Shown here: piece after piece, positions 51,481 through 60,002 of the stretch | Layout: every line of letters begins with the position of its first letter | How positions within the stretch are numbered: the stretch's first letter is position 1 | Assembly (NCBI RefSeq): GCF_003640665.1 | Contig: NZ_QQXL01000001.1 | Location: 310,001 to 374,000, forward strand | Length of the DNA stretch: 64,000 nt | Source: Galactobacter caseinivorans | Lineage (GTDB): Bacteria > Actinomycetota > Actinomycetes > Actinomycetales > Micrococcaceae | Direction of reading: 5' to 3' | Notes under the pieces: model-generated | Database searches by the model: none | What the model was told of the DNA's origin: nothing | The model's input: only the letters and a program-made list of their open reading frames with translations | Translations under genes and position numbers: made by a program

Positions 51481-52326
51481 ATGGTGTTCATGCATCAGGA
51501 CGCCAATGTGCAGGCCTACGTAGCCGGAGACCTGCCGCCCAAACGCCGTCGCGTCATGGAACATCACCTGAGCCGCTGCGCCGAATGCCGCGACCTGGTC
51601 GCCGAGTTCCGACGCAACGAGCGCCGCCGCAAGACGCGCGCCGAGTCCGGTGAGCCGCCCGTGGACACCGGCTCCACCGTGATGGTGGGCACCCGGCGCA
51701 GGATGGTCTCCAACGCCGTGCCGGTGGTGGGCTCCATCATCACGATCGTGGCCTTTGTTGCCGTGCTCATGGCCGCCTGGAACGCAGGCGGCTCGGACGC
51801 CAGCCACGAGGGCGGACCGGCGGATGACTTCACCACCAGCGGCCAACCCCTCAGCGGCTTCCAGGTCGCCGACCTGCGCCGGCACGGATGGAGCTGCCCG
51901 GATTTGCGCACCCTTGGCCTGGATATGACCTCTTCCATCGGCTTCCGCAAGGGTGATGTTGGCTCGGTGACCATGACTTACTCCGGCAACGGAAGCGCCG
52001 TGGTCCTCAGCGAGACCAGGCCCCTTGGCTCTGAGCACACGGCCCAGGACGACGCCTCCTCCGGCCAAGACTCCGGCGCAGATGCCAGCGAGGCGGGCTC
52101 GGCACTCTCTGCGACCACGCCGGACGCGGGCAGGACCGTCACCGTCACGGTGGGCGGCGCTGAGTACGTGGTGCACAGCTCACTGAATCAGGCGGAGACC
52201 ACGGCGCTCGTGGACCGCGTCAAGGAGATTGCGGAGGACCGGCAAGAGGATGTCCGGGCCGCGGAGGTGGGCGGCTGGGACCGGCTCTCGCGCGGCTTTG
52301 CCCGCCTGGTAGACCCCACCCGCTGA
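51481..52326 (+). CDS. Anti-sigma factor (ZAS type, RseA-like)
   Basis: 281 residues from ATG 51481; a longer open frame lies antiparallel to sigE. The zinc-binding motif HHLSRCAEC (H-x3-C-x2-C) is at residues about 30-40, preceded by a helix YVAGDLPPKRRRVMEH typical of ZAS domains. A membrane segment (VVGSIITIVAFVAVLMAAW, about residues 80-98) follows, then an extracytoplasmic sensor part of about 180 residues with Ser/Ala-rich segments. This is the anti-sigma factor of SigE: it holds SigE inactive until envelope stress triggers release. The family is often renamed rseA. Confidence 0.88.
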   Translation: MVFMHQDANVQAYVAGDLPPKRRRVMEHHLSRCAECRDLVAEFRRNERRRKTRAESGEPPVDTGSTVMVGTRRRMVSNAVPVVGSIITIVAFVAVLMAAWNAGGSDASHEGGPADDFTTSGQPLSGFQVADLRRHGWSCPDLRTLGLDMTSSIGFRKGDVGSVTMTYSGNGSAVVLSETRPLGSEHTAQDDASSGQDSGADASEAGSALSATTPDAGRTVTVTVGGAEYVVHSSLNQAETTALVDRVKEIAEDRQEDVRAAEVGGWDRLSRGFARLVDPTR

Positions 52327-52393
52327 GCCCGCTCCTGGAAGCGGCTAGGCTTGCCGGGGGATCTTCGGTCTACAACAACGACAGGGCAGGCAT

Positions 52394-52807
52394 TTGTTCG
52401 GCATCAACGGTAGCGAGCTGATCATTCTCGCGCTCTTGGCGGTGGTGGTCTTGGGGCCAGAGAAGCTGCCTGAGTACACCCAAAAGCTGGCGCAGTTGGT
52501 CAAGTCGCTGCGTGGAATGGCAGAGGGCGCGCGGGAGAAACTGCGCGAGGAAGCCGGCGATGAGATTGCCGACATTGACTGGCGCCGCCTGGATCCGCGC
52601 CAGTATGACCCCCGCAAGATCATTCGCGACGCGCTGTTGGAGGAGAACGAGCCGTCCCCGGCCCAGCCCCAGCTCACGCAGGCCCCCCGCCCGGCGGCGC
52701 TTCCCGCCCAGCCCACGGTGTCGCTGACCAAGCCGCGGGCGGAATCCGCACAGGACGCCTCCCTGCCCGACGGCGCACGGGCGCCTTTTGACGACGAAGC
52801 CACCTAG
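52394..52807 (+). CDS. tatB: Sec-independent protein translocase subunit TatB
   Basis: 137 residues from TTG 52394. The N-terminal membrane helix (ELIILALLAVVVLGPEKLP) has the conserved Glu and the GPEKLP hinge of TatA/B proteins, followed by an amphipathic helix (EYTQKLAQLVKSLRGMAEGAREKL) and a long charged, Pro-rich tail. Position directly after the anti-sigma gene is conserved for tatB. The rest of the Tat system is not in this window. TTG is the only start that keeps the whole N-terminal helix. Confidence 0.92.
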   Translation: MFGINGSELIILALLAVVVLGPEKLPEYTQKLAQLVKSLRGMAEGAREKLREEAGDEIADIDWRRLDPRQYDPRKIIRDALLEENEPSPAQPQLTQAPRPAALPAQPTVSLTKPRAESAQDASLPDGARAPFDDEAT

Positions 52808-52890
52808 AAACGCTGCACCGTGAATCCGCGCTTGCGGGGGCTGCTGCCACCGGGCGCGGCGGCGCGAGTCGCTGGTTCTGGAAGGCGCCG

Positions 52891-54000
52891 CTACCGCGGC
52901 GTGACGCCGAGCGAGCGCCCGGCCAGGCCGCGGGGACGGCGGGCCAGCGAAGTGGCCAACGCGGTCAGCGCCTTGGCACTCTCCGAGCCGGGCTGACTGA
53001 GCACCACCGGCACGCCGCCATCGCCCCCCTCGCGCAGTGCAGCATCCAGCGGAAGGCTGGCCAAAAGTGGCACCTCGGTGCCGCCCGCCTCTGAAAGCCT
53101 CCCCGCGACGTCGAGCCCCCCGCCCTCACCAAAGGGTGTCAGTCGGGAGCCGTCCGGGAGCTGAATCCAGCTCATGTTCTCCACCACGCCCATCACCTGG
53201 TGCCCGGTCTGCTGGGCCATCAGCCCGGCGCGCTCCGCCACCTCCGCGGCCGCATGCTGCGGGGTGGTGACCACCAGGAACTGGGCCTCTGGCAGCAACT
53301 GCGACACCGAGATGGCCACGTCACCGGTGCCCGGCGGCAGGTCAAGGAGCAACACATCCAGATCGCCAAAGTGAACGTCCGTTACAAACTGTTCCAGGGC
53401 GCGGTGGAGCATGGGCCCGCGCCACATGACGGGGGAGTTATCCGCCAGGAACATGCCGATCGACATGACCTTCACGCCGTGGGCCACCGGCGGCACAATC
53501 ATCTCGTTGACGCGGGTGGGGGAGGAGGTGATCCCCATGAGGCCGGGCACGGAGAAGCCAAGCACGTCCGCGTCAATCACGCCGACGCTGAGGCCCTGCG
53601 CGGCCATGGCCGCCGCCAGATTGACCGTCACCGAGGACTTGCCCACCCCGCCCTTGCCGGAGGCGACGGCGATGATGCGCGTGAGCGAGCCCGGTTGGGT
53701 GAAGGCGACCGTGTGGCGCTTGAGCGAGTCAACCAGGGTGCGGCGCTGCTCCGGGCTCATGAAACCCACCGTGATCTGAGCGGACTCCGCGCCCTCCACT
53801 GAGAGCACCGCCCGCTCCACGTCCGCCTCGATGGTGGAGCGCAGGGGGCAACCCTCAATGGTGAGCAGGATGCCCACCTGCGCCGCGGTCCCGTTGACCT
53901 GGACCGAGTCCACCATTCCCAGCTCGGTAATGGGGCGGCGCAGCTCCGGATCCATGACTCGGCTCAGGGCGGAGCGGATGGCATCAGCGGTGAGACTCAC
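52891..54000 (-). CDS. mrp: Mrp/NBP35-type P-loop ATPase (Fe-S cluster carrier)
   Basis: 369 residues. It starts with a DUF59/MIP18-like domain (IRSALSRVMDPELRRPITELGMV), followed by the P-loop ATPase domain with the deviant Walker A SGKGGVGKSSVTVNLA (residues about 114-130) and the DVLLLDLPPGTGDVAI block. This is the Mrp/ApbC pattern of scaffold and carrier proteins for Fe-S cluster assembly. The CxxC motif usual in the bacterial family is not evident in the C-terminal part. The gene overlaps the DUF1003 gene upstream by 4 bp, so they are cotranscribed. Confidence 0.93.
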   Translation of the reverse strand: MSLTADAIRSALSRVMDPELRRPITELGMVDSVQVNGTAAQVGILLTIEGCPLRSTIEADVERAVLSVEGAESAQITVGFMSPEQRRTLVDSLKRHTVAFTQPGSLTRIIAVASGKGGVGKSSVTVNLAAAMAAQGLSVGVIDADVLGFSVPGLMGITSSPTRVNEMIVPPVAHGVKVMSIGMFLADNSPVMWRGPMLHRALEQFVTDVHFGDLDVLLLDLPPGTGDVAISVSQLLPEAQFLVVTTPQHAAAEVAERAGLMAQQTGHQVMGVVENMSWIQLPDGSRLTPFGEGGGLDVAGRLSEAGGTEVPLLASLPLDAALREGGDGGVPVVLSQPGSESAKALTALATSLARRPRGLAGRSLGVTPR

Positions 54001-54620
54001 CTGCGCTCGCGCTCCTCGCGCTCTTTCTCATCGCGATCCTTCTCCCGCTCAAAGCGCTCACGCTCGCGCTCGCGGCGGCGCTGAGCCTTGGCATCTTCCA
54101 CGCCCTGGCGTTCCTCCAGCACCTCTTCCAGCACGTTGCGCAGCTCCGAGCGCACAAAGTCACGCGTCGCCACATCCCTCATCGCCAGGCGCAGGCTCGC
54201 GATCTCCCGCGTCAGGTACTCGGTATCCGTGAGGTTGCGCTCTGCCCGCGAGCGGTCCTCGGTGACGGAGACCCGGTCCCTGTCATCCTGGCGGTTCTGC
54301 GCCAGCAGCAGCAGCGGCGCCGCATAGGAGGCCTGCAGGGAAAGCATCAGGGTCAGGGCGGTAAAGCCCATGGTGGCGGAGTCAAAGCGCCAGGACTGCG
54401 GTGCAAGGGTGTTCCACAGCAGCCACATCACACAGAACATGGTCATCCAGACCAGGAACTGCGGCGTGCCCATGAAACGCGCAAACTTTTCCGTCTGCGA
54501 GCCAAAGGCGTCAGGGTTGGGGGCCAGGCGCGGGAAGAAGCGCTGGCGGGCGGTCATGGGAGTGTCCAGCCCGGATCCTGTTGTGGTCCGGCGCGGATTC
54601 TTCTCTGCCACGCGCTTCAC
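53997..54620 (-). CDS. DUF1003 family membrane protein
   Basis: 207 residues. The DUF1003 signature is present: FGSQTEKFARFMGTPQFLVWM (first helix), VMWLLWNTLAPQSWRFD and PFILLTLMLSLQASYAAPLLLLAQNRQDDRDR-type second helix, here ALTLMLSLQASYAAPLLLLAQ. The C-terminal 70 residues are strongly charged (ERERERFEREKDRDEKEREERERR), likely a coiled coil. DUF1003 proteins have no settled function; the gene lies beside an MgtE/CBS-like gene in many Actinobacteria, suggesting a magnesium link. ATGA overlaps join it to both neighbours. Confidence 0.9.
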   Translation of the reverse strand: MKRVAEKNPRRTTTGSGLDTPMTARQRFFPRLAPNPDAFGSQTEKFARFMGTPQFLVWMTMFCVMWLLWNTLAPQSWRFDSATMGFTALTLMLSLQASYAAPLLLLAQNRQDDRDRVSVTEDRSRAERNLTDTEYLTREIASLRLAMRDVATRDFVRSELRNVLEEVLEERQGVEDAKAQRRRERERERFEREKDRDEKEREERERR

Positions 54621-56008
54621 CCCCTCTTCGTCTTGTTTGTCTTGTGCTTGGACTTGCTGGCGTTCTTCCCCGGCTTGCTTGCGTCGTTTGGCCCAGCCTG
54701 GGCCGGCTTGGGGCTGGACTTGGCCCGCAGATTGGTGCGCGCAGTGGCCCGCACCGGCTGGTCGTCATCGTGCGTTCGCCAGTCATCCGGGAGGAGGTGA
54801 TCCAGCACGTCATCCACGGTGACGGAGCCGACCAAGCGACCCTCCTCGTTGACCACCGGCGCTGAAGTGAGGTCGTAGCTCGCGAGCATACGGGAGACCT
54901 CTTGCACATTCGCGTAGTCGGAGAGCGGCTCCAGGTCGGTGTCCACTAACTTGCCCACCTGCTCCGGCGGCGCGGAGCGCAACAGCTCCTGGAAATGCAC
55001 CAGGCCAAGGTAGCGCCCGGTCGGCGTCTCCAACGGCGGGCGGCACACGTACACCGTGGCGGCCAGGGCGGGGCTGATCTCCTCGCGGCGCACCGAGGCA
55101 AGCGCCTCAGCCACCGTGGCCTCCGGCGGAAGGATGATCGGCACCGGGGTCATCATGGAACCTGCGGTGTTCTCCTCATACTCCAGCAGGCGCCGGACGT
55201 CCTCGGCCTCCTCCGGCTCCATCAGCTGCAGCAGGGATTCCTTCTGCGTCTCAGGAAGCTCGGAAAGCAGGTCAGCGGCGTCGTCCGGGTCCATCTCCTC
55301 CAGCACGTCAGCGGCGCGCTCCGTCTCCAGAGCGGAGAGAATGGCGACCTGCTCATCATCAGGCAACTCCTGGAGCACCTCTGCCAGGCGGTCATCCTGC
55401 AGCTCGCTAGCGACCTCCAGCCGGCGCTTCTCCGTCATCTCATGCAGCGCATCGGCGAAGTCAGCGGGCTTGAGCTCGTCATGGGACTCGATGAACTGGG
55501 CGGCGCCCTGAGGCTCCTCCACCTGACCGAACACCACCTCATCCCAGGCCACGATCACGGTGGCGCCGCCGCGACGGCGCAGGGCGCGCAGGCCGGCGCC
55601 GGGCACACCGCGGCGCACAAAGTACTCCTCAACCACCCAGTCGCCGTTGGAGAGGCGCCCCAAGCCAATGTCCTCGATGACGGCCTGACCGCTGCCGTCA
55701 AGGAACGTGACACGGCGATCAAAGAGCTCCGCGGCCACCAGGGTCTCTGCCCCGCGCTGCTGGAAGCGGCGCAGGTTCACCAGGCCAGAGGCAATGACCT
55801 GCTCGGAGTTCATGGACTGAACGCGAGTCATGGGCACAAAGACGCGCTTCTTGCCCAGGACCTCCACCACGATGCCAACACAAACAGCGCGGCGTTTAGG
55901 GCCGCGCTGAAGGACTACCGCATCTCGTAGACGGCCTAATCGATCCCCCAAAGGATCAAAGACATCGAGGCCAAGCAGTCGGGCGATGAAGATCTTTGAG
56001 CTGCTCAC
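54617..56008 (-). CDS. MgtE N-domain/CBS protein with PRC-barrel start, no membrane domain
   Basis: 463 residues from GTG 56008, which follows TAGCCT (56015-56020, minus) by 6 bases, so it is probably leaderless. Order of parts: an N-terminal PRC-barrel-like domain (SKIFIARLLGLDVFDPLGDRLGRLRDAVV) with a second half around residues 90-150, an MgtE N-terminal superhelical domain (DDRLAEVLQELPDDEQVAILSALETERAADVLEEMDPDDAADLLSELPE), two CBS motifs (VAEALASVRREEISPALAATVYVC; YDLTSAPVVNEEGRLVGSVTVDDVLDHLLPDD), and a basic C-terminal tail. The membrane domain of MgtE Mg2+ channels is absent, so it would be a cytosolic sensor acting with another protein. Confidence 0.88.
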   Translation of the reverse strand: MSSSKIFIARLLGLDVFDPLGDRLGRLRDAVVLQRGPKRRAVCVGIVVEVLGKKRVFVPMTRVQSMNSEQVIASGLVNLRRFQQRGAETLVAAELFDRRVTFLDGSGQAVIEDIGLGRLSNGDWVVEEYFVRRGVPGAGLRALRRRGGATVIVAWDEVVFGQVEEPQGAAQFIESHDELKPADFADALHEMTEKRRLEVASELQDDRLAEVLQELPDDEQVAILSALETERAADVLEEMDPDDAADLLSELPETQKESLLQLMEPEEAEDVRRLLEYEENTAGSMMTPVPIILPPEATVAEALASVRREEISPALAATVYVCRPPLETPTGRYLGLVHFQELLRSAPPEQVGKLVDTDLEPLSDYANVQEVSRMLASYDLTSAPVVNEEGRLVGSVTVDDVLDHLLPDDWRTHDDDQPVRATARTNLRAKSSPKPAQAGPNDASKPGKNASKSKHKTNKTKRG

Positions 56009-56067
56009 ATCCCCAGGCTACCGGGTGGCGGGGCGACAGCGGGCGCGCGGAGCGGCAGAATGGGGGC

Positions 56068-57642
56068 ATGAGCACCCCGGCCAACAATGCCTCCCGGATC
56101 TTCCCCACGATTCCTCGTGGAGAGGTCATCGGGCGCTACGACAACTACCTGGATGCCCAAAAGGTGGTGGATTACCTTGCAGACAACGACTTCCCCGTCT
56201 CCAACGTCTCCATCATTGGCAATGACCTGAAGCAGGTGGAACGCGTGCGTTCCAAGCTCTCCTACCCCCGTGTGGCGGGGCTGGGCGCGCTACAGGGCGC
56301 CTTCATCGGTCTGATCTTTGGCATCCTCCTCTCCATCTTTGGCACGTCCGCCCCCGGAAACCTTGCACCGGTCCTGGCCGGCATGCTCCTGGGCGCCGTC
56401 CTCTTCATGCTGATGAACGTGGTCAGCTACGCCATGCAGCGCGGCAAGCGGGACTTTGCCTCCACCAGCCAGATTCTGCCGAGCAGCTGGGACGTGGTGG
56501 TGGACTACTCGGTGGCCAACCAGGCCAAGCAGTTGGCCGCCAAGCTGCCCATGAGCCCATCCCAGGCAGCCCAGCGAACGGGCTGGGGCCAGGACGCCAC
56601 GGGCGCCGGCCTTGGCGCAGGAACCGCGCAGACTTTTGGCGGGCAGGCCCCCCAACAGCAGGTACCCGGCGCCGCCCCCGAGCAGGCTCCGGCCCCCACG
56701 CAGGACTTTGGTTACGGCGACCTTGACGATGGTCGCCCGCGCTACGGCGTGCGCCTCGACGAGGTGGCGCAGCAGACGCCGCAGGCCGCCCCGGCGCCGC
56801 AGGCCTCTCAGGCTCCGCAGGCGACCCAGGCGCCGCAGGCTCCCGCGCCGATGGACGCCCCGGCGCAGGTGGACGCCCCCGCGCAGGCGGCTGACGTTGC
56901 CCAGACGCCCGCGCCCGCGACTCCGCCCGAGCCCGCGACTCCGCCCGCGCACACGGCGCCCGTCTTTGAGGACACTGCGGCGCAGGACGTCCCGAACGTC
57001 GCGACCCAGGCCATGCCGGTGGCGGCTCCGGCCGTCTATGAAACCGGGTGGCAGCGACCGACCGCTCCCGTGGAACCCTCCCACGCGGCGTCGGGCAGCG
57101 AGCAGGACAGCGCCGCGTTTGCGGGTCACCAGCCCGGCACCGACCTTCCTGACACCCAGCAGCCGGCCGCTCAGGAGTGGGACGGCGAGCAGGGCGATCA
57201 CGAGCAGGAGGGCGAGGCGCCGCTGAGCCGCCGCGAGGCGCGGGCCTTGGAGGAGCGCGAGCACCAGGAGCGCCTGGAACGCGAGCGTGCGGAGCGCTCA
57301 GCCTTCGCCGCAGAGCCGCCCACCCAGGTGTTTGCGCAACCCCAGGTCACGACGCAGGCGCTGCCCACCCTGCCAGTGGACGCCTTCCCGTTGCCTCCCG
57401 TCCCCGCGCCGGCGGCGGAGCAGGAGCAGCACCTTCAGGACGCAGCCCCCGCAGCGGCCGCAGCCGAGCAGGCGGCGGAGGAGCCCGTGGCTCCCGTCTA
57501 CCCGCCCATCCAGCCGCCGGCGCAGGTCCCGGTGCCAGGGGATCAGAGCTTTGGCGTGGCTCCGCCGGTGATTCAGGCGCCCGCAGCGCCGGCAGAGGAC
57601 CCGGACTACGGTCAGGATCAGCAAGGGGGCCAGGAGCGTTGA
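56068..57642 (+). CDS. General stress protein family (GsiB/Gsp17M-like) membrane protein with long disordered tail
   Basis: 524 residues from ATG 56068; CAGAAT (56056-56061) ends 6 bases before it, so it is probably leaderless. Residues about 15-155 form the family domain: GEVIGRYDNYLDAQKVVDYLADNDFPVSNVSIIGNDLKQVERV and two Gly/Ala-rich hydrophobic segments (VAGLGALQGAFIGLIFGILLSIFG; PVLAGMLLGAVLFMLMNVVSYA) as in stress-induced membrane proteins. The remaining 360 or so residues are Pro/Ala/Gln-rich with repeats of APQA and PAQVDAP and look disordered. It overlaps the next gene by 4 bp. Confidence 0.85.
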   Translation: MSTPANNASRIFPTIPRGEVIGRYDNYLDAQKVVDYLADNDFPVSNVSIIGNDLKQVERVRSKLSYPRVAGLGALQGAFIGLIFGILLSIFGTSAPGNLAPVLAGMLLGAVLFMLMNVVSYAMQRGKRDFASTSQILPSSWDVVVDYSVANQAKQLAAKLPMSPSQAAQRTGWGQDATGAGLGAGTAQTFGGQAPQQQVPGAAPEQAPAPTQDFGYGDLDDGRPRYGVRLDEVAQQTPQAAPAPQASQAPQATQAPQAPAPMDAPAQVDAPAQAADVAQTPAPATPPEPATPPAHTAPVFEDTAAQDVPNVATQAMPVAAPAVYETGWQRPTAPVEPSHAASGSEQDSAAFAGHQPGTDLPDTQQPAAQEWDGEQGDHEQEGEAPLSRREARALEEREHQERLERERAERSAFAAEPPTQVFAQPQVTTQALPTLPVDAFPLPPVPAPAAEQEQHLQDAAPAAAAAEQAAEEPVAPVYPPIQPPAQVPVPGDQSFGVAPPVIQAPAAPAEDPDYGQDQQGGQER

Positions 57643-58064
57643 GCGCCGCGGATCGCCTGGACGACGTCGCGCGGTTGCGTGAGCGGGCCGAGCGGCAGCT
57701 GCAATCCGGCGTGAGCGTTCCGGAGGGGCCCATGGCGGCCCACTCCACGCTGCGCCTGGTGGAGCTGACGGACGAGGACGGCCTCATTGACGCCCTGCAG
57801 GAACTGGGCGAGGGGGCGGACGACGCCGTGGCGGACATGGTGGAGGGGCTCCGATTCCTTGACTTTGACGACGCCGCCGAGCAGCTCGCAGCCGCCTGGA
57901 ACTGGATCGAGGACGGGCTCACCGTGGACCAGGAGGCTGGGATGAAGGTGCGTGATGTGATTGACGCCCTGAACCAGCGCTGGGAGGACACCGTGGACGC
58001 GGAGAAGGTTGAGCTGCGCGTGGCAGAGCGCATTGACGAGGACCCGGAGGCCTTTGGGCTCTAG
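57639..58064 (+). CDS. Small acidic protein, function unknown
   Basis: 141 residues from TTG 57639, overlapping the previous stop by 4 bp (TTGA). It is strongly acidic (ELTDEDGLIDALQELGEGADDAVADMVEGL) and helical with heptad-like spacing, and ends DPEAFGL. No signal peptide or membrane segment. I do not recognise the family. Its last codons lie in the first unit of a 3 x 23 bp tandem repeat. Translational coupling suggests a partner of the stress protein. Confidence 0.75.
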   Translation: MSAADRLDDVARLRERAERQLQSGVSVPEGPMAAHSTLRLVELTDEDGLIDALQELGEGADDAVADMVEGLRFLDFDDAAEQLAAAWNWIEDGLTVDQEAGMKVRDVIDALNQRWEDTVDAEKVELRVAERIDEDPEAFGL

Positions 58065-58124
58065 TTACTGCGCCGGCCGGGCTCTGGCCGCTGCGTCGGC
58101 CGGGCTCTAGCTACTGCGCCGGCG
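58056..58124. repeat. Tandem repeat, 3 x 23 bp, at the 3' end of the gene at 57639
   Basis: Three units start GGGCTCTAG, GGGCTCTGG and GGGCTCTAG at 58056, 58079 and 58102, matching at most of 23 positions and each ending near GCGYCGGCC. The first unit holds the last codons and the TAG stop of the acidic-protein gene (58062-58064). Confidence 0.88.
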
Positions 58125-58140
58125 CGCTGGTGTTTCAACA

Positions 58141-58179
58141 ACAGAAGGGCCGCTTCCCCGTGGGAAGCGGCCCTTCTGT
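58141..58179. terminator. Terminator between the stress-protein operon and pepP
   Basis: Perfect 18-bp arms (58141-58158, 58162-58179) around a 3-base loop (CGT), 15 bp before the convergent gene's stop at 58194. Confidence 0.88.
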
Positions 58180-58193
58180 CGTGAAGCGGGGTG

Positions 58194-59747
58194 CTACTTG
58201 GCGGTGCCAGCCATCCAGGCCTCGACCTCTTCGACGGTGCGCGGGACCGCGGCGGAGAGGCTCTCCGCGCCGTCCTTGGTCACCAGGATGTCGTCCTCGA
58301 TGCGCACGCCAATGCCGCGGTACTCGGCCGGGACGGCCAGGTCCTCGGCCTTGAAGTACAGGCCGGGCTCAATCGTGAACACCATGCCGGGCTCCAGGAC
58401 GCCCTCTTGGTACAGCTCCTGGCGGGCCTGCGCGCAATCATGCACATCCAAGCCAAGGTGGTGGCTGGTGCCGTGCGGCATCCAGCGGCGGTGGTGCTGG
58501 CCCTCCGGGGAGACGGCCTCCTCCACGGAGACCGGCAGCAGGCCCCAGGAGTGCAGGCGCTCGGCCAGCACGCGCAGCGCCGTCTCATGCACCGTGCGGA
58601 AGGTGATCCCGGGCTTCACGATCGCGAACGCTGCGTCCGCGGCGTCGAGCACCGCCTGATAAATGCGCTTCTGAACATCCGTGAAGGTGCCATCAACCGG
58701 GAAGGTGCGGGTGATGTCAGCGGTGTAGAGCGAATCCGCCTCCACGCCGGCGTCCACCAGCATCAGGTCGCCGGTATTGACCTGACCGTTGTTGTGGATC
58801 CAGTGCAGGATCGTGGCGTGGTTGCCGGAGGCGGCGATGGTGTCATAGCCCAGATCGTTGCCCTCCTCGCGAGCCCGCGAGAAGAAGGCGCCCTCCACGA
58901 CCCGCTCGCCGCGCTTGTGCTCAATGGCGCGGGGGAGGGAGCGAACCACGTCGGCAAAGCCGTTGGCGGTGGCATCCACCGCGGCGCGCATCTGCTCAAT
59001 CTCCCACGCGTCCTTGATCAGGCGCAGCTCCGAGAGCGCCTCGGTGAGCTCGCTGTCCAGCTTGTCAGCGTGCTCCAGATCAACGGAGGTGTTGTAACGC
59101 GAGGTGTCCACAACCGCGTCAACGGTCGGGTCCACGTCCCGCAGCAGGCGCAGGCTGAGGCCACCAAAGGCGGCGTTGCCGGCGTTCTCCGTCAGTGCGT
59201 CCTCCAAGGCCAGGTCCATGTGCGCGGTCGGCAGGCCGGTGACCATCGCGAGGGAATCAAGCGTGGGGCGGGGGCCAATCCAGAATTCGCCGGAGCGGGC
59301 GTTGGAGTAAAACTCGGTGGTGTCGCGGCCGGCCATGGGGCGGAAGTACAGGGTCGCGACGTGGCCGGAGCCGCCGTCGCCAGCGCCGGCCTCGACCGGC
59401 TCCAGGACCAGCACGGCGTCCGGCTCATGGTCCACGCCGAGTCCTGTCATGTGCGCAAAGCCCGAGTGCGGGCGGAAACGGTAGTCGGTGTCGTTGGAGC
59501 GGACCTTGAGGGGGCCGGCCGGGATCACCAGGCGCTCGCCGGGGAAACGGGCCGACAGCTTGACGCGTCGCTCAGCGGCGTAGTCTGCCGAGGCGGCGCG
59601 GGTGACGCCGGCATCGGTGGACGCTGCCCACTGGGAGCCCATGAAGGCCTTAAACGCCGTGGAATCAGGCTTCATGGAGCGGTTGTTGACGCGGTCCTCG
59701 AGGGGCTGCTCATCGCCGGGGGTGCCAGGTTCGGGATTCTGTGTCAT
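58194..59747 (-). CDS. pepP: Aminopeptidase P family (Xaa-Pro aminopeptidase, M24B)
   Basis: 517 residues from ATG 59747, with GGGGAG 4 to 9 bases upstream (59759 is an alternative). The N-terminal half holds the aminopeptidase-P-type domain (RPHSGFAHMTGLGVDHEPDAVLVLEP); the C-terminal pita-bread domain has ordered metal ligands: VDAGVEADSLYTADITRTFP (Asp and Asp), HGTSHHLGLDVHD (His), FTIEPGLYF (Glu) and GIGVRIEDDILVT (Glu). It removes N-terminal residues before proline in peptides, which fits a region rich in peptide transporters. Manganese is the usual cofactor. Confidence 0.94.
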   Translation of the reverse strand: MTQNPEPGTPGDEQPLEDRVNNRSMKPDSTAFKAFMGSQWAASTDAGVTRAASADYAAERRVKLSARFPGERLVIPAGPLKVRSNDTDYRFRPHSGFAHMTGLGVDHEPDAVLVLEPVEAGAGDGGSGHVATLYFRPMAGRDTTEFYSNARSGEFWIGPRPTLDSLAMVTGLPTAHMDLALEDALTENAGNAAFGGLSLRLLRDVDPTVDAVVDTSRYNTSVDLEHADKLDSELTEALSELRLIKDAWEIEQMRAAVDATANGFADVVRSLPRAIEHKRGERVVEGAFFSRAREEGNDLGYDTIAASGNHATILHWIHNNGQVNTGDLMLVDAGVEADSLYTADITRTFPVDGTFTDVQKRIYQAVLDAADAAFAIVKPGITFRTVHETALRVLAERLHSWGLLPVSVEEAVSPEGQHHRRWMPHGTSHHLGLDVHDCAQARQELYQEGVLEPGMVFTIEPGLYFKAEDLAVPAEYRGIGVRIEDDILVTKDGAESLSAAVPRTVEEVEAWMAGTAK

Positions 59748-59894
59748 CACGCTCCCCATGCTCCCACCACGCCTGCGCGCACGCCAACCGGGGGCGCGTT
59801 TGGAATGTGGAGTGGCCCGGTGGGGTGGGGCGGTTCTGCGGGGTGGGGCGCGGGATGTGGGTGGTTCCGGCGGGGCGCGCTGGGTGGCCGGGCC

Positions 59895-59964
59895 GCTTTG
59901 CGCCTCAATGTGTGCGGATGCAGGCCCAATCGGGACTGCATCCGCACAAATCGAAGCGCAAAGC
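59895..59964. repeat. 70-bp inverted-repeat element, copy A
   Basis: Arms 59895-59922 and 59937-59964 (28 bp, 3 mismatches) enclose a 14-base loop. Compared with copies B and C the loop is in inverse orientation. Followed by CTTGCCGAC as in copy B. It lies between pepP and the SDR gene. Confidence 0.9.
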
Positions 59965-60002
59965 CTTGCCGACGGGGGTGGAGCCCTGCTGGACTGAGGC
60001 GC

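Noticed and set aside
58191-60002. Very long plus-strand open frame opposite pepP that runs into the SDR gene
   Set aside because: It is antisense to the M24 peptidase and composed of Gly/Val/His-rich shadow codons; the real gene begins at 60003 with a Rossmann motif.
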